Shown piece after piece: positions 41,137 through 49,989 of a DNA stretch of 64,000 nt. The stretch is taken from positions 2,914,001-2,978,000 of the forward strand of contig CP119326.1 in the NCBI GenBank assembly GCA_029202665.1. The letters run 5' to 3'. The notes beneath the pieces were generated by a model, which saw only the letters and a list, made by a program, of their open reading frames with translations, made no database searches and had not been told where the DNA came from. The translations under genes and the position numbers were made by a program. Numbering within the stretch: the stretch's first letter is position 1; every line of letters starts with the position of its first letter. Origin of the DNA: Candidatus Brevundimonas colombiensis. GTDB taxonomy: Bacteria > Pseudomonadota > Alphaproteobacteria > Caulobacterales > Caulobacteraceae.

Positions 41137-42374
41137 CAGAACAGGCTCAGTTGTTCGGGCGTCCGCGTCGTCACGCTCGCCTTCAGATCGGCGGCGTCCG
41201 TCAAGGCCCCCGGCGTCCAGTCCAGTGCCGTGATGAAGGGACGAACCTTGGCCACCGAGCGCGTCAGCCGCCCGATGTCCTCCAGCCGCAGCGTCCGATA
41301 GCGTCTGACCGACACGATCCGGTCCACCGCCTTCACCCCCAACCCCGGCACGCGCAACAGCATCTCGCGCGGAGCGCGGTTCACATCGACGGGGAACTGG
41401 TCGCGCTTGTTCAATGCCCAGGCCAGTTTGGGATCGACGGCCAGGTCAAGCATGCCCCCCGTCGCCCCTTCCCCGATCTCAGGGGCCGAAAAGCCGTAGA
41501 ATCGCATCAGCCAGTCGGCCTGATACAAGCGATGCTCACGCATCAGCGGGGGCCTGGACAACGGCAGGATCGCGCTGGAATCGGGGATGGGGCTGAAGGC
41601 GGAATAATAGACCCGGCGCAGGCCGTAACCGCCATAGAGCGAGGCGCTGCGATCCAGGATTTCCGTATCGGGCGCCCCGTCCGCGCCGATGATCAACTGG
41701 GTGCTCTGGCCGCCCGGGGCGAATTTGGGCGGCTTGATCTTGTCGCGCTTGCTGGGCTTGGCCGCCTCGACGCCCAGACGCACCTGCCCCATCGCCTTCT
41801 TTATGACCCCCACGTCTTTTTGCGGCGCCAACCGGGCCAGCGCCTCGTCGCGCGGCAGTTCGATATTGGCCGACAGCCGGTCCGCATAAAGGCCCGCCAT
41901 CTCGACCAGACGCGGGTCGGCCTCCGGGATCAGTTTCAGGTGGATGTAGCCCCGGAAATCGTGGACTTCGCGCAAGGTCTTGGCCACCAGGACCAGTTGT
42001 TCCATAGTATAGTCGCTGTTGCGTATGACCCCCGACGACAGGAACAGGCCTTCGATATAGTTCCGCTTGTAGAAATTCAGCGTCAGATCGACCACTTCGT
42101 CCACGTCGAACCGCGCCCGCTCCACGTTCGACGATGCGCGATTGATGCAATAGGCGCAGTCGTAGATGCAGAAGTTGGTCAGCAGGATTTTCAGCAGGCT
42201 GATGCACCGCCCGTCCGGGGTATAGGCGTGACAGATTCCCATGCCTTCGGTCGAACCGATCCCCTTGCCGCCGACCGAGTTCCGCTTGGCGGTGCCGGAC
42301 GACGAGCATGAGGCGTCATATTTCGCCGCATCAGACAGAACCGCCAGTTTTCGACGAAGATCGAGACGCGCCAT
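41136..42374 (-). CDS. UdgX-linked radical SAM DNA modification/repair protein
   Basis: A 412-residue radical SAM protein of the TIGR03916 type, always paired with UdgX/DUF4130. Cluster motif CIYDCAYC gives three Cys (about residues 69, 73 and 76). A helix-hairpin-helix (LLRVPGLGVKAVDRIVSVRR, about 340-359) suggests DNA contact. The last five residues are QLSLF, a perfect consensus sliding-clamp-binding motif, at the extreme C-terminus. LexA box at 42376-42390 ends at the base just before the ATG. Reaction unknown; the DNA context is strongly suggested by HhH, clamp motif, partner and promoter. Confidence 0.92.
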   Translation of the reverse strand: MARLDLRRKLAVLSDAAKYDASCSSSGTAKRNSVGGKGIGSTEGMGICHAYTPDGRCISLLKILLTNFCIYDCAYCINRASSNVERARFDVDEVVDLTLNFYKRNYIEGLFLSSGVIRNSDYTMEQLVLVAKTLREVHDFRGYIHLKLIPEADPRLVEMAGLYADRLSANIELPRDEALARLAPQKDVGVIKKAMGQVRLGVEAAKPSKRDKIKPPKFAPGGQSTQLIIGADGAPDTEILDRSASLYGGYGLRRVYYSAFSPIPDSSAILPLSRPPLMREHRLYQADWLMRFYGFSAPEIGEGATGGMLDLAVDPKLAWALNKRDQFPVDVNRAPREMLLRVPGLGVKAVDRIVSVRRYRTLRLEDIGRLTRSVAKVRPFITALDWTPGALTDAADLKASVTTRTPEQLSLF

Positions 42375-42375
42375 G

Positions 42376-42390
42376 GTTCATGATATGTTC
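42376..42390 (-). promoter_or_regulatory. LexA operator (SOS box) of the radical SAM-udgX operon
   Basis: A perfect GTTC-ATGATAT-GTTC (given on the + strand) lies one base upstream of the ATG at 42372-42374. Since it covers the 5' end of the transcript, either the message is nearly leaderless or the operator overlaps the start of translation. LexA bound here would block the operon. Confidence 0.88.
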
Positions 42391-42440
42391 TCAGATCACA
42401 TCAAGTCCAGCGTAGCCGTTTCTTTTTGAAATCAGTCAGA

Positions 42441-43406
42441 TCAGCGCAGCAGGTTGAGCAGCGACGTATTCTTCAGGGTGTTGATCACCTGGGCCGAGGC
42501 CTCGATCGCCACCTGGGCCTGTCTCAGGTCGGTGATGGCCTGCGCCGAGTCGTACCCTGACTTATCCTGCATCATCTTTTTCAGGACCGTCTTCTGGCTC
42601 TGCTGGGAGTCCAGCGCGGCATCGACATGGTTCTGCATCAATCCGTTCTTAGCCGTCTGGTCTGTCAGACCGACGTTGGCTTTGTCCAACTCAGCCAGTT
42701 GCGCCTTCAGGAAGGCGGCGACATCGGTACTGGGCTGGCCGGTCAGGGTTCCGGCGGCGGTCGGCGTATAGGTCACGCCATTGACCGTCACGGGCGTCCC
42801 GTTCTGGAAGGCCTGAATATTGCGGAACACCTGGGTCAGCGGGCCCCCGATCTCGCTGGCCAGAAAGCCGGTCTCGACGGTGGTTTTTTCATCGATGCGC
42901 GACTTCTGCTTCAACGTGTCGTTGGCGAAGGTCGAGGCGGTCGAAGGCGCCGCAGCCAGATCGGCCATGGTCGCGGCCGTTGCAGGGGCGACATTCCCCT
43001 GCCCGCCCGCGAACAGATACGATCCTTGGTGTTCGGCGTTCAGCCCGCCCTGAACAGTCTGATACTGCAGACCCAGTTCGGTCATCAGATTGGTGATATT
43101 GCCCGCCGCTAGGCCGGTGGCGATGGCCTCGCGCGCGGCCGTTCCGCCTTCATAGATGCGGGTCAGGGCCAGATCCTGCGCGCTCAAACGCGCCGCGACG
43201 GTCTTTCCGGTGTTGATGAACCCTTCAAGCCGCGCCTGGGTCGAGGTCAGGCTGGTCAGTTGTTCGGCGCCGCGACCATAGCCGGCCATGTCGGTGGCGA
43301 TCTTCTCGCTGTCGATCCGCTCCTGCGCCTGCTGGGCCCGGCTTTGCGCGGTCATCAGGCTGAGCAGGGCCGACTGAAAGCTTCCGTTGGTTGAGACGCG
43401 GTTCAT
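42441..43406 (-). CDS. flgL: FlgL, flagellar hook-filament junction protein (HAP3)
   Basis: A 321-residue flagellin-like protein. The conserved N-terminus MNRVSTNGSFQSALLSLMTAQSRAQQAQERIDSEK and C-terminus ASAQVINTLKNTSLLNLLR form the coiled-coil D0/D1 parts; the middle is variable. It caps the hook and joins the filament. The ATG overlaps the flgK stop (ATGA). Confidence 0.95.
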   Translation of the reverse strand: MNRVSTNGSFQSALLSLMTAQSRAQQAQERIDSEKIATDMAGYGRGAEQLTSLTSTQARLEGFINTGKTVAARLSAQDLALTRIYEGGTAAREAIATGLAAGNITNLMTELGLQYQTVQGGLNAEHQGSYLFAGGQGNVAPATAATMADLAAAPSTASTFANDTLKQKSRIDEKTTVETGFLASEIGGPLTQVFRNIQAFQNGTPVTVNGVTYTPTAAGTLTGQPSTDVAAFLKAQLAELDKANVGLTDQTAKNGLMQNHVDAALDSQQSQKTVLKKMMQDKSGYDSAQAITDLRQAQVAIEASAQVINTLKNTSLLNLLR

Positions 43407-45520
43407 CGCAGGATTCCGATCAGGACGTCGTACATGTCCTTGCTCGCCTGGATCAGGCGGGCCGAGGCGTTATAGGCTTGCTGGAAAGTGGTCATATTGA
43501 CCAGTTCCTCGTCCATGTTGACCGCCTCGGCCGAGGTGCGGCGGCCTTGCGCCTCCTTCGACAAGGCGGCGGCGGTCTCGCTGCGCGTCTTGGCGGCCGA
43601 GGCCTTGCCGCCGATATCGCCGGCGAAGTCGGCCGCATAGGCCGACAGGGTCTTGGTCGCCGCGGAAGACCCGCCTGCCGCGCCGAACGCGACATTCCGT
43701 TTTCCCGCATCGCCCAGGACCAGGCCGCCGCGTCCGTCGCTCTTGCTCAGCGCAGACGTCCCCGATGTCGCCGACAGGTTCAACTGCGCCAGCGCCAGCT
43801 TTCCGGGGTCCTGCTGGATGTCGCTGCGGACACTGTAGGCGCCGGCTCGCGTCGCGCCCGTGGCGCCCAGGCCGAACAGTTGCGACATGGAAACGCCGGA
43901 TGGGTCTTGCGTCGTCCCGTCCTTGACGACGCTCATCGTCGTGGCGGCGGGATCATACGCCTTGAAGGCCAGCTTGCCCGCCGCATCCAGGCTGAAGGCG
44001 CCGTAACGGCCGACGCCGGTGATGGGATCGTTCAAGGCGCCGAGCAGTTCGCTCATCGTGCCGGTTCCGGCCGGGACGGATACGGTGATGTCGCGCTGGC
44101 GTGCGCCGGATTCGCCCGCGAACCGGAAGGTCACGGTCTCGCCCGCATCGAAGCCGTGCTGCGAGGACAGGGTCAGGCCGGTCTCATAGAAGGTCGGGGT
44201 GGTGGTCGACACCAGGTCGTTCAGCCCGAACCAGTGGGAAAAGCCGCGTCCACCCTTGTTGCTGGGCGTCGTCGCATCGTCGGCGATGGCCACCCCGTTT
44301 CCGCCCGCGCCATCCAGTTGCAGCCTCCCTTCGGCGAAGCTGGCCGTGACCGTCCCGCCCATCTGGGCGTTCAGCACGTCCAGGAAGGTGGAGGGATCGG
44401 CGGCGACGCCGTTGATCGTCATCGTGGCGCCGGAAAAGACGATCTGGGCCGAGGCCTGGACCACGCCGGCGGAGTTGACCGCCGTAATCGTGGTCGTTCC
44501 CGCAAAGCCGGTCAGGGCGGTCTGCAGAGACTGGCCGGTGTTGCGGCCGGTCAGGGTGGTCGGTGCGGGCACGCTGCTGTTGGCGTTGTGGGCCCGGTTC
44601 AGTTCATCGGCCAGTTTGGCCGTCAGTTCACCCAGGCGCGCCGCGGCGGCCGGGGCGTCGACGTCGCGCATCTCGACCAAGCCGCGGATCTGGCCCGACG
44701 TCACTCCGTCCAGCAGCGGCCAGCGCGTGCCGCTGGGTTCGGTGATCATGATGTCGGAAAAGGCCGTGGTCGCATCCACCGTGCCAGCCGCCTGGTAGGA
44801 CACGGTCGCATGACCTTCGCCGACCAGAGTCGTGCCCGCATTGGTGCGCAGGGTCACGCCGCCGTTCGACCGTGGCTCGACCTTCACGTCCAGATATTTG
44901 GACAGTTCATTGATCAGGCCGAGTTGTGCGTTCTGGGCGCCGGTCACGTCCTGACCGATGACGGTCCCTGAGGCGATGGTCTTGTTCAGCTTGTCGATCT
45001 GTTCCAGCAGCGGATTGACCGTCTCGATCGCGCTTTGCAGACGAGCGTCCGCCTCCTGCCGCGTCGACTGGATCTTGGCGGCGATGTCGGCCGCCTGGTT
45101 GAACATCGACTGGGTCTTGTAGATCGTGTCCTGACGCCCTGCTGACGATGTCGGGGTTTCGGCCAGGGTGGCGTAGCTGGCGAACAGCTTGTCGACCTGG
45201 GCGAAGAAGTTGGTATCGCTGCTGGGATCGCCGAACTGGCTCTGGATCTGGCCATACAGATCAGAGCGGACGCTCTGGCGCGCCGCGTCGGCGCCCGCGC
45301 TCAACCCCGCCGCCTGGAGAAAACGGTCGGTCGCCAGGCGAACGCGCGTGACGTCCACGCCCGAGCCGTATCCGTTGCTGACGATCGACGTTTGATCCGC
45401 GACCTTGCGGACATAGCCGGGGGTGTCGACGTTCGCCATATTGTCGGCGGTGACGCGCAACTGCGACTGGGCGGTCTTCATGCCCGAGGTCGCGATGTTC
45501 ATGATCGAGTTCAGAGACAT
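43403..45520 (-). CDS. flgK: FlgK, flagellar hook-associated protein 1
   Basis: A 705-residue hook-associated protein. The N-terminal flagellar rod/hook signature SLNSIMNIATSGMKTAQSQLRVTADNMANVDTPGYVRK and C-terminal VNMDEELVNMTTFQQAYNASARLIQASKDMYDVLIGI are diagnostic. It is longer than enterobacterial FlgK. AGGAG lies about 9 bases before the ATG. The sigma-54 promoter at 45663-45677 would give a leader of about 130 bases. Confidence 0.96.
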   Translation of the reverse strand: MSLNSIMNIATSGMKTAQSQLRVTADNMANVDTPGYVRKVADQTSIVSNGYGSGVDVTRVRLATDRFLQAAGLSAGADAARQSVRSDLYGQIQSQFGDPSSDTNFFAQVDKLFASYATLAETPTSSAGRQDTIYKTQSMFNQAADIAAKIQSTRQEADARLQSAIETVNPLLEQIDKLNKTIASGTVIGQDVTGAQNAQLGLINELSKYLDVKVEPRSNGGVTLRTNAGTTLVGEGHATVSYQAAGTVDATTAFSDIMITEPSGTRWPLLDGVTSGQIRGLVEMRDVDAPAAAARLGELTAKLADELNRAHNANSSVPAPTTLTGRNTGQSLQTALTGFAGTTTITAVNSAGVVQASAQIVFSGATMTINGVAADPSTFLDVLNAQMGGTVTASFAEGRLQLDGAGGNGVAIADDATTPSNKGGRGFSHWFGLNDLVSTTTPTFYETGLTLSSQHGFDAGETVTFRFAGESGARQRDITVSVPAGTGTMSELLGALNDPITGVGRYGAFSLDAAGKLAFKAYDPAATTMSVVKDGTTQDPSGVSMSQLFGLGATGATRAGAYSVRSDIQQDPGKLALAQLNLSATSGTSALSKSDGRGGLVLGDAGKRNVAFGAAGGSSAATKTLSAYAADFAGDIGGKASAAKTRSETAAALSKEAQGRRTSAEAVNMDEELVNMTTFQQAYNASARLIQASKDMYDVLIGILR

Positions 45521-45542
45521 GGACGCATCTCCTCCGCACTAC

Positions 45543-45558
45543 CCGGCAAGCCCTGCAC
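45543..45558. promoter_or_regulatory. Candidate FlbD (ftr) site near flgK
   Basis: CCCGGCAAGCCCTGCACG resembles the ftr palindrome CGGCA-N5-TGCCG seen near flgI, with imperfections in the right arm. It lies downstream of the predicted flgK transcript start, a position known for FlbD sites in Caulobacter. Confidence 0.4.
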
Positions 45559-45662
45559 GGCCGCACGCAGTTCTTGCCCAGCCGCGCCCGGACGCCGCTT
45601 AAACAGAGCGTTGTTTTTCAACAAGATCGTGGATTGGGCATCCGTCATGACCCAACAGGGGC

Positions 45663-45677
45663 GCAAAGGTCGGGCCA
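45663..45677 (-). promoter_or_regulatory. Sigma-54 promoter of flgK-flgL
   Basis: On the minus strand this reads TGGCCCG-ACCT-TTGC, differing from TGGCACG-N4-TTGC at one position, with exact GG-N10-GC spacing. The predicted start is near 45651. Confidence 0.78.
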
Positions 45678-45721
45678 GTTTCGCGCGGCCCCTCGCCTCA
45701 CCCCGCCGGTCGATTGTGCGA

Positions 45722-45739
45722 GCCGGGCAAAAAGTGGCG
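45722..45739. promoter_or_regulatory. Candidate FlbD site between the two sigma-54 promoters
   Basis: GCCGGGCAAAAAGTGGCG resembles an ftr element with CGGCA on one side. It sits 45 bases from the flgK promoter and 85 from the fliK promoter, so it could serve both. Confidence 0.35.
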
Positions 45740-45823
45740 ATAGCGCGGCAATAATCGACCGCGGCCGCCGATGCGCCACGACGGGCGAGACCTTTTCCGA
45801 TTGTTTTTGCTGGCTTATTTGTT

Positions 45824-45838
45824 TGGCCCGCCGCTTGC
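45824..45838 (+). promoter_or_regulatory. Sigma-54 promoter of fliK-flgD-flgE
   Basis: TGGCCCG-CCGC-TTGC has one mismatch to consensus and exact GG-N10-GC spacing. Start of transcription near 45850. Confidence 0.8.
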
Positions 45839-45857
45839 GTTGGAGTGAACAGAACCC

Positions 45858-47435
45858 ATGGGCGCAGCAGGCGCCGACGTCTCCGCTTTCGAAAGCCGCC
45901 CCTCGACCATGTCGACCGCCTCCGCCCTGCTCGCGCCCGTCGCGCCGGTTTCGACCGGGACGTCGACGGCTGCGTCCTATGCGCGACAGGCAGACCGTGA
46001 CCTGTTTTCCAGGACGCTGGCCAAGTCGGTCAGACCCGTGGCCGATACGGCTCCGAGAGCCGACGATCCGGCGTCGATCGGAACCCCGGGAAAACGTGAC
46101 GGATCGGGCGTTCTAAAGCCCTTGCCCGCCGCGACCGACAAAGATCAGTCGGAGGCCGAGCCCTCGACCGAAGCGACCGAGGCTTCCGACAGGACGGCGC
46201 AGAACGCCGCCTCCGTGCAGGCGCTGCCCGTCGTGGTTCAATCGACGCCGACCGTCGCTGGATCGTCAGGGGCGCAAGCCGATGCAACCGCCGACGCCGG
46301 CGCCCCACAGTCTCGGCCATTGTCTGGCGACGCCGCCGCCACGCACGCCCTCGATCCACAACACGACGCGCCAGCGGCGACGGAAATGATGCAAGCCGTC
46401 GCGTTGAAGGCTTCTGCGACGCTTTCCACCTCTGCCGGATCGCCCGGCCTTGACCCTGCCGGGAGCGGCCAGGCCTCGGGAAGCGCCGGAGAAGCGGCCA
46501 AGACCGCCGCCAAGATGGCGGCGGACGCGCAGGTTCCCACGGCCCAGGTCCAGGTGGCGGTGACGACGGTTGCGCCCCGGCCTGCCGTTCTGACGTCGGA
46601 CGCCGCCGTGGCCGTCGCGGTCCTGGTCGGCGACGTCAAGACGGACGCCCAGTCCGAGGACACGGCAGCCGCCACATCCAAAGGGGACGCCCCGACGTCG
46701 CTTCGCCCCGGACGCCACGAAGGCGCGCAACGCGCCGAGCCCGCACTCGTCGAGGCGTCACCGACGCCAGGTTCAACAAGCGTCGAGATCAAGACCCTGG
46801 CCCAGGCGAACGCCGGGACTTCGCAATCCCAATCCGCCGTCGACGCCAAGGCCGCCTCCAATGAATCGACGCCTGCCGAGGTCGCACAGACAGTCGACGC
46901 CGAAGGCTCCACCCCGACCGTCGCCGCCGGGGATGCGCCGCGCGCGCAATCCTCGGCCGCCGCCGATCGCAGTTCGCCCCTGTCCACCCTGTCGCACGCG
47001 ACGGTGGAGACCACCGCCCATCTCGCGGCCCAGATCGCGCGCAGACTGGATGGCCGATCCACCCGGTTTGACATGGTGCTGACGCCCGAAGATCTGGGCC
47101 GCGTCGATGTCAGCCTGGAAATCGGAAAGGACGGCCAGTTGTCCGCGCGCCTGGCCTTCGACAATCCCGCCGCGGCCGCCGACCTGCGCGGCCGCGCCGA
47201 CGAGCTGCGTCGACAGCTTCAGGACGCCGGCTTTCAACTGGCTGGCGACGCACTGGAATTCTCGCAGCGCGACCCGTCGGCCGGCGGCGGCGGCTTCGAC
47301 CGTCAGCAGCAACGCAACGCCCTGTTCGCCGGCGGCGACCGTCTGGCCGCCCAGGCCGACACGACTGTCATCCCGGCGCCCGGCGTCTGGACCAACCACT
47401 CCCTGACGCCAGAGCGCGTCGATCTGAAGGTCTGA
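45858..47435 (+). CDS. fliK: FliK-like flagellar hook-length control protein
   Basis: A 525-residue protein, mostly Ala/Thr/Ser/Asp-rich and disordered up to about 380, then the conserved C-terminal hook-length domain (MVLTPEDLGRVDVSLEIGKDGQLSARL, about 398-424, followed by LRRQLQDAGFQLAGDALEFSQRD). FliK measures the hook and switches export specificity. ATG 45858 is taken because GGAGTGA precedes it, but those bases lie upstream of the sigma-54 start near 45850; the next ATG at 45909 is a real alternative. First gene of the hook operon. Confidence 0.86.
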   Translation: MGAAGADVSAFESRPSTMSTASALLAPVAPVSTGTSTAASYARQADRDLFSRTLAKSVRPVADTAPRADDPASIGTPGKRDGSGVLKPLPAATDKDQSEAEPSTEATEASDRTAQNAASVQALPVVVQSTPTVAGSSGAQADATADAGAPQSRPLSGDAAATHALDPQHDAPAATEMMQAVALKASATLSTSAGSPGLDPAGSGQASGSAGEAAKTAAKMAADAQVPTAQVQVAVTTVAPRPAVLTSDAAVAVAVLVGDVKTDAQSEDTAAATSKGDAPTSLRPGRHEGAQRAEPALVEASPTPGSTSVEIKTLAQANAGTSQSQSAVDAKAASNESTPAEVAQTVDAEGSTPTVAAGDAPRAQSSAAADRSSPLSTLSHATVETTAHLAAQIARRLDGRSTRFDMVLTPEDLGRVDVSLEIGKDGQLSARLAFDNPAAAADLRGRADELRRQLQDAGFQLAGDALEFSQRDPSAGGGGFDRQQQRNALFAGGDRLAAQADTTVIPAPGVWTNHSLTPERVDLKV

Positions 47436-47439
47436 CCCC

Positions 47440-48162
47440 ATGGTCGACGCCGTCTCCACCAACACCGCGACCAGCCGCATCACCAAGGGCGCGGGCGCCA
47501 TGGCCTCGAACTTCGAGACCTTCCTGACCCTGCTGACCACGCAGATGAAGAACCAGGACCCGCTGAAGCCGCTGGATTCCAACCAGTTCACCTCGCAGCT
47601 GACCCAGATGGCCGGCGTGGAGCAGCAACTGCTGACCAACGACCTTCTGACCAGCCTGCTGAAGGCGCAGTCGGCCGGGGGACTGGACAACGCCTCCAAC
47701 TACATCGGCAAGCAGGTCACCGCCGCCTGGACGGCGACCGAGTTCAACGACGGCAAGGCGACCTGGGCTTACGAATTGGGCAAGGACGCCGACAAGGCCA
47801 CGCTGCAGGTCATCGACAGCAAGGGCGCCGTCGTCTGGCAAGGGTCCGCACCCGACAAGTCGTCCGGGCTGCACACCTTCACCTGGGACGGCAAGATGAA
47901 GGACGGCAGTACGGTGGACGCCGGCGGCGTCTATACGCTGAAGGTCGCCGCGACGGATTCCTCCGGGGCCGCGATCGACAGCCAGGCCCTGATCCAGGGC
48001 CGCGTGACCGGCGTCGAAATGTACAACGGCGCGCCGTATCTGGTGATCGGAAAGTCGATCCTGCCGCTCTCGACCGTGATCTCGCTGAACGAGATCACCT
48101 CTCAAGCCAATAATGACGATACGGAGAATCCGAACGTCTCCACCGAGGAGGCGGCCGCATGA
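47440..48162 (+). CDS. flgD: FlgD, flagellar hook cap protein
   Basis: A 240-residue hook-capping protein. The N-terminal block NFETFLTLLTTQMKNQDPLKPLDSNQFTSQLTQMAGVEQQL (about 24-64) is diagnostic, followed by Ig-like FlgD domains (FTWDGKMKDGSTVDAGGVYTLKV). It begins 4 bases after the fliK stop and has no separate promoter. Confidence 0.96.
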   Translation: MVDAVSTNTATSRITKGAGAMASNFETFLTLLTTQMKNQDPLKPLDSNQFTSQLTQMAGVEQQLLTNDLLTSLLKAQSAGGLDNASNYIGKQVTAAWTATEFNDGKATWAYELGKDADKATLQVIDSKGAVVWQGSAPDKSSGLHTFTWDGKMKDGSTVDAGGVYTLKVAATDSSGAAIDSQALIQGRVTGVEMYNGAPYLVIGKSILPLSTVISLNEITSQANNDDTENPNVSTEEAAA

Positions 48163-48210
48163 TGCGTTCCGCCGCCTTCCCGATGATTTCCTTGTAAGGA
48201 GCGTTCTCCC

Positions 48211-49989
48211 ATGAGCCTCAACAGCGCCATGCTGGCCGGCGTGTCCGGTCTCGCCGCCAACTCCGCCGCTCTGGCGGCCATTTCCCAGAACATCGCCAAC
48301 GTCAACACCGTCGGCTACAAGCGCACGGCTGGCGAGTTCCAGACCCTGGTCAACAGCCAGACCCGCTCCGGCGGCGGCTATTCCGCCGGCGGCGTCGCGG
48401 CCAACACCCGGTCCTTCGTCAGCCAGGAAGGCCAGCTTCAACGGACGAGCGAGAGCACCGATCTGGCCGTCAGCGGCCAGGGGTTCTTCGTCACGACCAC
48501 TCAGCCCGAAGGCGTGTCGGCGACCGACGCCCGCCTGTTCACCCGCGCGGGCGCCTTCCGCGTCGACAAGCTGGGCTATCTGAAGAACAGCGCCGGCCTC
48601 TATCTGCAGGGCTGGCCCGTGGACTCCAACGGCGACATCGCGACCGATCCGTCCGATCTGTCGCGTCTGCGTTCGATCAACATCGGCTCAGTCGGCGGCA
48701 CGGCGGAACCCACGACGCGCGTCCAGATCAACGCCAACCTGCGTTCGAGCCAGAGTGTGTCCAGCGCGGCGGGGGCCCAGTCGTACAAGAGCGTGGAGGA
48801 CACCGCCTCCACCCCGGCCAAGCACGATGTCACGGTGGGCTATTCGCGCATCGACGCCAACAACTACGCTGTCACCATAAAGACAGGCATCACCAAGATC
48901 ACCGGCGTGGCCACCTATGACGCCAGCGGCGCCCTGACCGCCTTCACCCCCGACGATGCGAACAGCGCAAACGGCACGGCGACCAGCACCGCCACACAGA
49001 TGACCATAACCCCGACCAGCGCGGGGACGGCGGGCACGCCCTTTACGCTGAACCTGTCCGATCTGGGTCTGACCACCAACGGCGTCGCCAAGACCAAATA
49101 CGATCCGTCCGTCAACTCGATGGCGATGTATGACGCCGACGACGACAATCCTTCCGGCGTGAAGCCGGATTTCAAGATGAACATCCCGGTTTCGGACTCC
49201 AAGGGCGGTCAGCGCAATCTGGAAATCCGCTTCCTCAAGAGCGAACAGCCGAACCAGTGGTACGCCGAGGTCGTGGCCGTGCCGGCGAGCGATGTAGTCA
49301 CCGGCGCCCCCTACTCCAACGGTCAGATCAAGACCGGCCTGATCGCCTTCACCCCCTCTGGCCGGCTGGATATGGAGACGATGAAGGCCTGGCCCGCGGG
49401 CAAGGGCCTGTTCGACGATCCCGAGAACGCCACCCTGTCCTTCCTGAAGTCGGACCCGACCAATACGATCGATCCGAACGATGCGAGCGACAACGGCAAG
49501 ATCAAGTGGGCCGATGGTCTGGGCATCGCCGACCAGACCGTGACCCTGGACCTTAACACCTCGGCCGGCGGCCTCAGCCAGCTGAACACCGCCTCGGTGG
49601 TGCAGTCGACCGTCACCAACGGCACCGCCTTCGGCAATCTGAGCAAGATCACCATCGACGAGAGCGGCTTCGTCACCGCCGTCTTCGACAACGGCGTGAT
49701 GCGTCGCATCGCCCAGGTCGCGGTCGCCACCTTCCCCAGCCCCGACAGCCTGAAGGAGGTGTCGGGCAACGCCTATGCCGTCAGCCTGCAGTCAGGAACC
49801 TTCAATCTGAAGGCGGCTGGGACAGGCGGCGCGGGCTCGATCGCGGCCCAGCAGCTGGAGTCCTCCACCGTCGATCTGTCGGCGGAGTTCACCGGCCTGA
49901 TCACCACCCAGAGGGCCTATTCCGCCTCGTCCAAAATCATCACCACGGCCGATGAAATGCTCTCTGAGCTGATCAACATCAAACGCTGA
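48211..49989 (+). CDS. flgE: FlgE, flagellar hook protein
   Basis: A 592-residue hook subunit. The N-terminus SLNSAMLAGVSGLAANSAALAAISQNIANVNTVGYKR and C-terminus VDLSAEFTGLITTQRAYSASSKIITTADEMLSELINIKR are the conserved D0 segments; the middle (about 120-450) is the variable D1/D2 part. AAGGAG lies 9 bases before the ATG. Longer than enterobacterial FlgE, as in Caulobacter. Confidence 0.96.
   Translation: MSLNSAMLAGVSGLAANSAALAAISQNIANVNTVGYKRTAGEFQTLVNSQTRSGGGYSAGGVAANTRSFVSQEGQLQRTSESTDLAVSGQGFFVTTTQPEGVSATDARLFTRAGAFRVDKLGYLKNSAGLYLQGWPVDSNGDIATDPSDLSRLRSINIGSVGGTAEPTTRVQINANLRSSQSVSSAAGAQSYKSVEDTASTPAKHDVTVGYSRIDANNYAVTIKTGITKITGVATYDASGALTAFTPDDANSANGTATSTATQMTITPTSAGTAGTPFTLNLSDLGLTTNGVAKTKYDPSVNSMAMYDADDDNPSGVKPDFKMNIPVSDSKGGQRNLEIRFLKSEQPNQWYAEVVAVPASDVVTGAPYSNGQIKTGLIAFTPSGRLDMETMKAWPAGKGLFDDPENATLSFLKSDPTNTIDPNDASDNGKIKWADGLGIADQTVTLDLNTSAGGLSQLNTASVVQSTVTNGTAFGNLSKITIDESGFVTAVFDNGVMRRIAQVAVATFPSPDSLKEVSGNAYAVSLQSGTFNLKAAGTGGAGSIAAQQLESSTVDLSAEFTGLITTQRAYSASSKIITTADEMLSELINIKR

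Larger units (their letters stand above)
45521..45857. other. Divergent flagellar promoter region
   Basis: A 337-base gap between flgK and fliK. It holds two divergent sigma-54 elements (45663-45677 on -, 45824-45838 on +), FlbD-like CGGCA half-palindromes (45543-45558, 45722-45739) and a small hairpin GTTG-TTTTT-CAAC near 45610. No gene seen. Confidence 0.75.

Noticed and set aside
43391..44971. A frame of over 500 codons opposite flgK
   Set aside because: Gly/Arg-rich shadow without any family signature.
48160..48198. A 12-codon frame between flgD and flgE
   Set aside because: Too short, no separate ribosome-binding site, and it runs into the flgE leader.
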